Source: UBA5359 sp002410925 [NCBI: bacterium UBP13_UBA5359]
Lineage (GTDB): Bacteria > UBP13 > UBA5359
Direction of reading: 5' to 3'
Assembly: GCA_002410925.1 (NCBI GenBank)
Contig: DHPR01000039.1
Span: 1-25,660, forward strand
Length of the DNA: 25,660 nt
This document shows, piece by piece, positions 24,725 to 25,660 of this stretch. A program made the position numbers and the translations under genes. The first letter of the stretch is position 1. Each line of letters starts with the position of its first letter. Below the pieces are notes generated by a model that made no database searches, was not told the origin of the DNA, and saw only the letters and a list, made by a program, of their open reading frames with translations.

Positions 24725-24870
24725 AAATCTAATTAAATCGATGAGAGGTATCTGATTTATGAAAAGTACTTAATCTTTGGCTGTCAAATCTGACTTATCA
24801 GTTTGACCATGAGCGTTATATGGGCTGAGTGTTGGCATCTATATTCATCTAACTTTCCAAATCAAATCCA
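24725..24870. other. Short intergenic stretch after cas3
   Basis: I see no CRISPR repeat, no terminator with a convincing T-tract and no coding frame here. The position is where cas4-cas1-cas2 or an array would normally follow in a type I-C locus. Confidence 0.5.
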
Positions 24871-25468
24871 TCATTGACAAAAAATATTTTCACCAGACGG
24901 CTTTATTTGGCCTTGAAATGCCTGAAAAAGTGATCTTCGAAAATCTTCGGGAATCGCGGTTACAATTTTTGGGACTATCGTCGTTAATTTTTGTCTCATG
25001 CCGATGCTTGAAACTGGAAGTATTTTTTTATAACCATTTGGTTTTTTGCGCTTGTTCGATCTGACTTTAATCGCCAGAGCATCCACTAGCACGAAAGGGT
25101 ACTCCTGCCCGCTAAGATCTCTTCCGTTCCAGACTTCCACCAGCGGGTCCAGCTTCTTGTATAGATGAGATACCGTTGATTTGGGGAACTCTGTTCCGCA
25201 TAACTCCTCGACAATGGTATTGACCTTACAGATGGACACTTCGCTGACCGCCCTCTCTATCAAAGACAGTACCAGAGCTTGTTCGCTTCTTTGTATTCTC
25301 TTGAACAGCTCCGAAGAGAAGCTACCGTTTCTCAACTCTGGAATACTCAACTTCCGGCTGCGATAGCCGTTACGATACCCTGGTCTGTTTTTGTCCTTTC
25401 ATAAGGCGTAGCCCCGACGTATTCTTGTGCCGAGCCGGCAATATCTGGTTTAGCACATTTTTCAACAG
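24871..25468 (-). pseudogene. Degenerate IS256-family transposase
   Basis: The longest open piece (24871-25350, minus) contains 'RNGSFSSELFKRIQRSEQAL', 'EELCGTEFPKSTVSHLYKKL' and 'YPFVLVDALAIKVR', typical of IS256/Mutator transposases and including the first catalytic Asp. Upstream the family sequence continues in other frames: 'GYRNGYRSRKL' next, then 'EYVGATPYERTKT' in a second frame and 'LLKNVLNQIL' in a third. At least two frameshifts are therefore present. In-frame segments also seem lost: after 'RKL' the 'TRVG' block is missing, and after 'GYKKILP' most of the catalytic core is missing. The element is dead and is cut off by the repeat starting at 25467. Confidence 0.8.
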
Positions 25469-25555
25469 CCTGGCCGAACGCGTAGGGGACATACGCCTAT
25501 TGCAATCATGGTGGCATAGTGGTATAAAGCCTGGCCGAACGCGTAGGGGACATAC
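25467..25555. repeat. Two perfect 28-base direct repeats upstream of the second transposase
   Basis: Positions 25467-25494 and 25528-25555 are identical, starting AGCCTGGCCGAACGCG and ending AGGGGACATAC, with a 61-base period. The AGGGGACRTAC end also occurs at 17900-17910 before the first transposase copy, so it is probably part of the element recognised by the tyrosine transposase. Confidence 0.85.
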
Positions 25556-25618
25556 ATTAACTAATTTGATAAGTGAATTATTATAGCGCAACAAAGCAAG
25601 TGCTAAGGAGCAGTAACA

Positions 25619-25660
25619 GTGCCCAGGCAGGCCAGGCTGGATGCACCAGGGATGCTTCAT
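25619..25660 (+). CDS. REP-associated tyrosine transposase, N-terminus only (runs off window)
   Basis: A GTG start with AAGGAG upstream begins 'VPRQARLDAPGMLH', the same N-terminus as the decayed copy at 18023. The first copy uses ATG at this position. The rest lies outside the window, so whether this copy is intact cannot be told. Confidence 0.75.
   Translation, partial: MPRQARLDAPGMLH

Noticed and set aside
25370-25660. 96-codon minus-strand frame beginning MKHPWCIQP
   Set aside because: It reads antisense through the transposase start and the direct repeats; only its last part overlaps decayed IS256 sequence.

Overview
The window looks like a chromosomal segment of a Bacillota-type (Clostridia-like) bacterium. 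The reasons are strong AGGAGG-type ribosome binding sites, a short clostridial-style quinolinate synthase, a NadB N-terminus of the 'RYIVSFDTS' kind, a one-piece tmRNA with a predicted ANDNLALAA tag, and mid-range base composition. The taxonomic guess is an inference; no rRNA is present.

Layout. Positions 1-2525 hold the 3' part of an M20 amidohydrolase and a CCA-adding/poly(A) polymerase-family nucleotidyltransferase. After a 570-base gap with a decayed reading frame, a near-consensus promoter at 3049-3077 starts a cofactor operon, panD-nadA-nadB-nadC, followed on the same strand by a class II aldolase and a GDT1-family transporter. Positions 8297-10853 carry three exported or membrane proteins of unknown function. 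Positions 11005-13010 carry a TIM-barrel-like protein, a Nif3-like protein and a small Smr-domain-like protein, the last two coupled by TGATG. A minus-strand exported protein (13052-13798) precedes two Gfo/Idh/MocA oxidoreductases with a clear terminator, then DAHP synthase (aroF-type) and ssrA.

The region downstream of ssrA is accessory. It holds a decayed REP-associated tyrosine transposase, then a type I, I-C-like CRISPR effector operon in the order cas5-cas8-cas7-cas3, with a probable internal cas11 start inside cas8. Beyond it are a frameshifted IS256-family transposase remnant, a 28-base direct repeat and the start of a second copy of the same tyrosine transposase. No CRISPR array and no cas1, cas2 or cas4 are visible.

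The most striking signal lies just upstream of the cas operon. A single I-C-like CRISPR repeat on the minus strand is followed immediately by 17 bases identical to a site at the cas promoter. That site has TTC, the known type I-C PAM, directly 5' of it and runs into the perfect -35 box. The element has its own promoter-like sequence and a 3' hairpin. This is the architecture of a CRISPR-resembling cas-regulating RNA (CreR type): a crRNA-like guide that would direct Cascade to bind, without full pairing, and repress its own operon. The sequence match is observed directly; the regulatory function is inferred.
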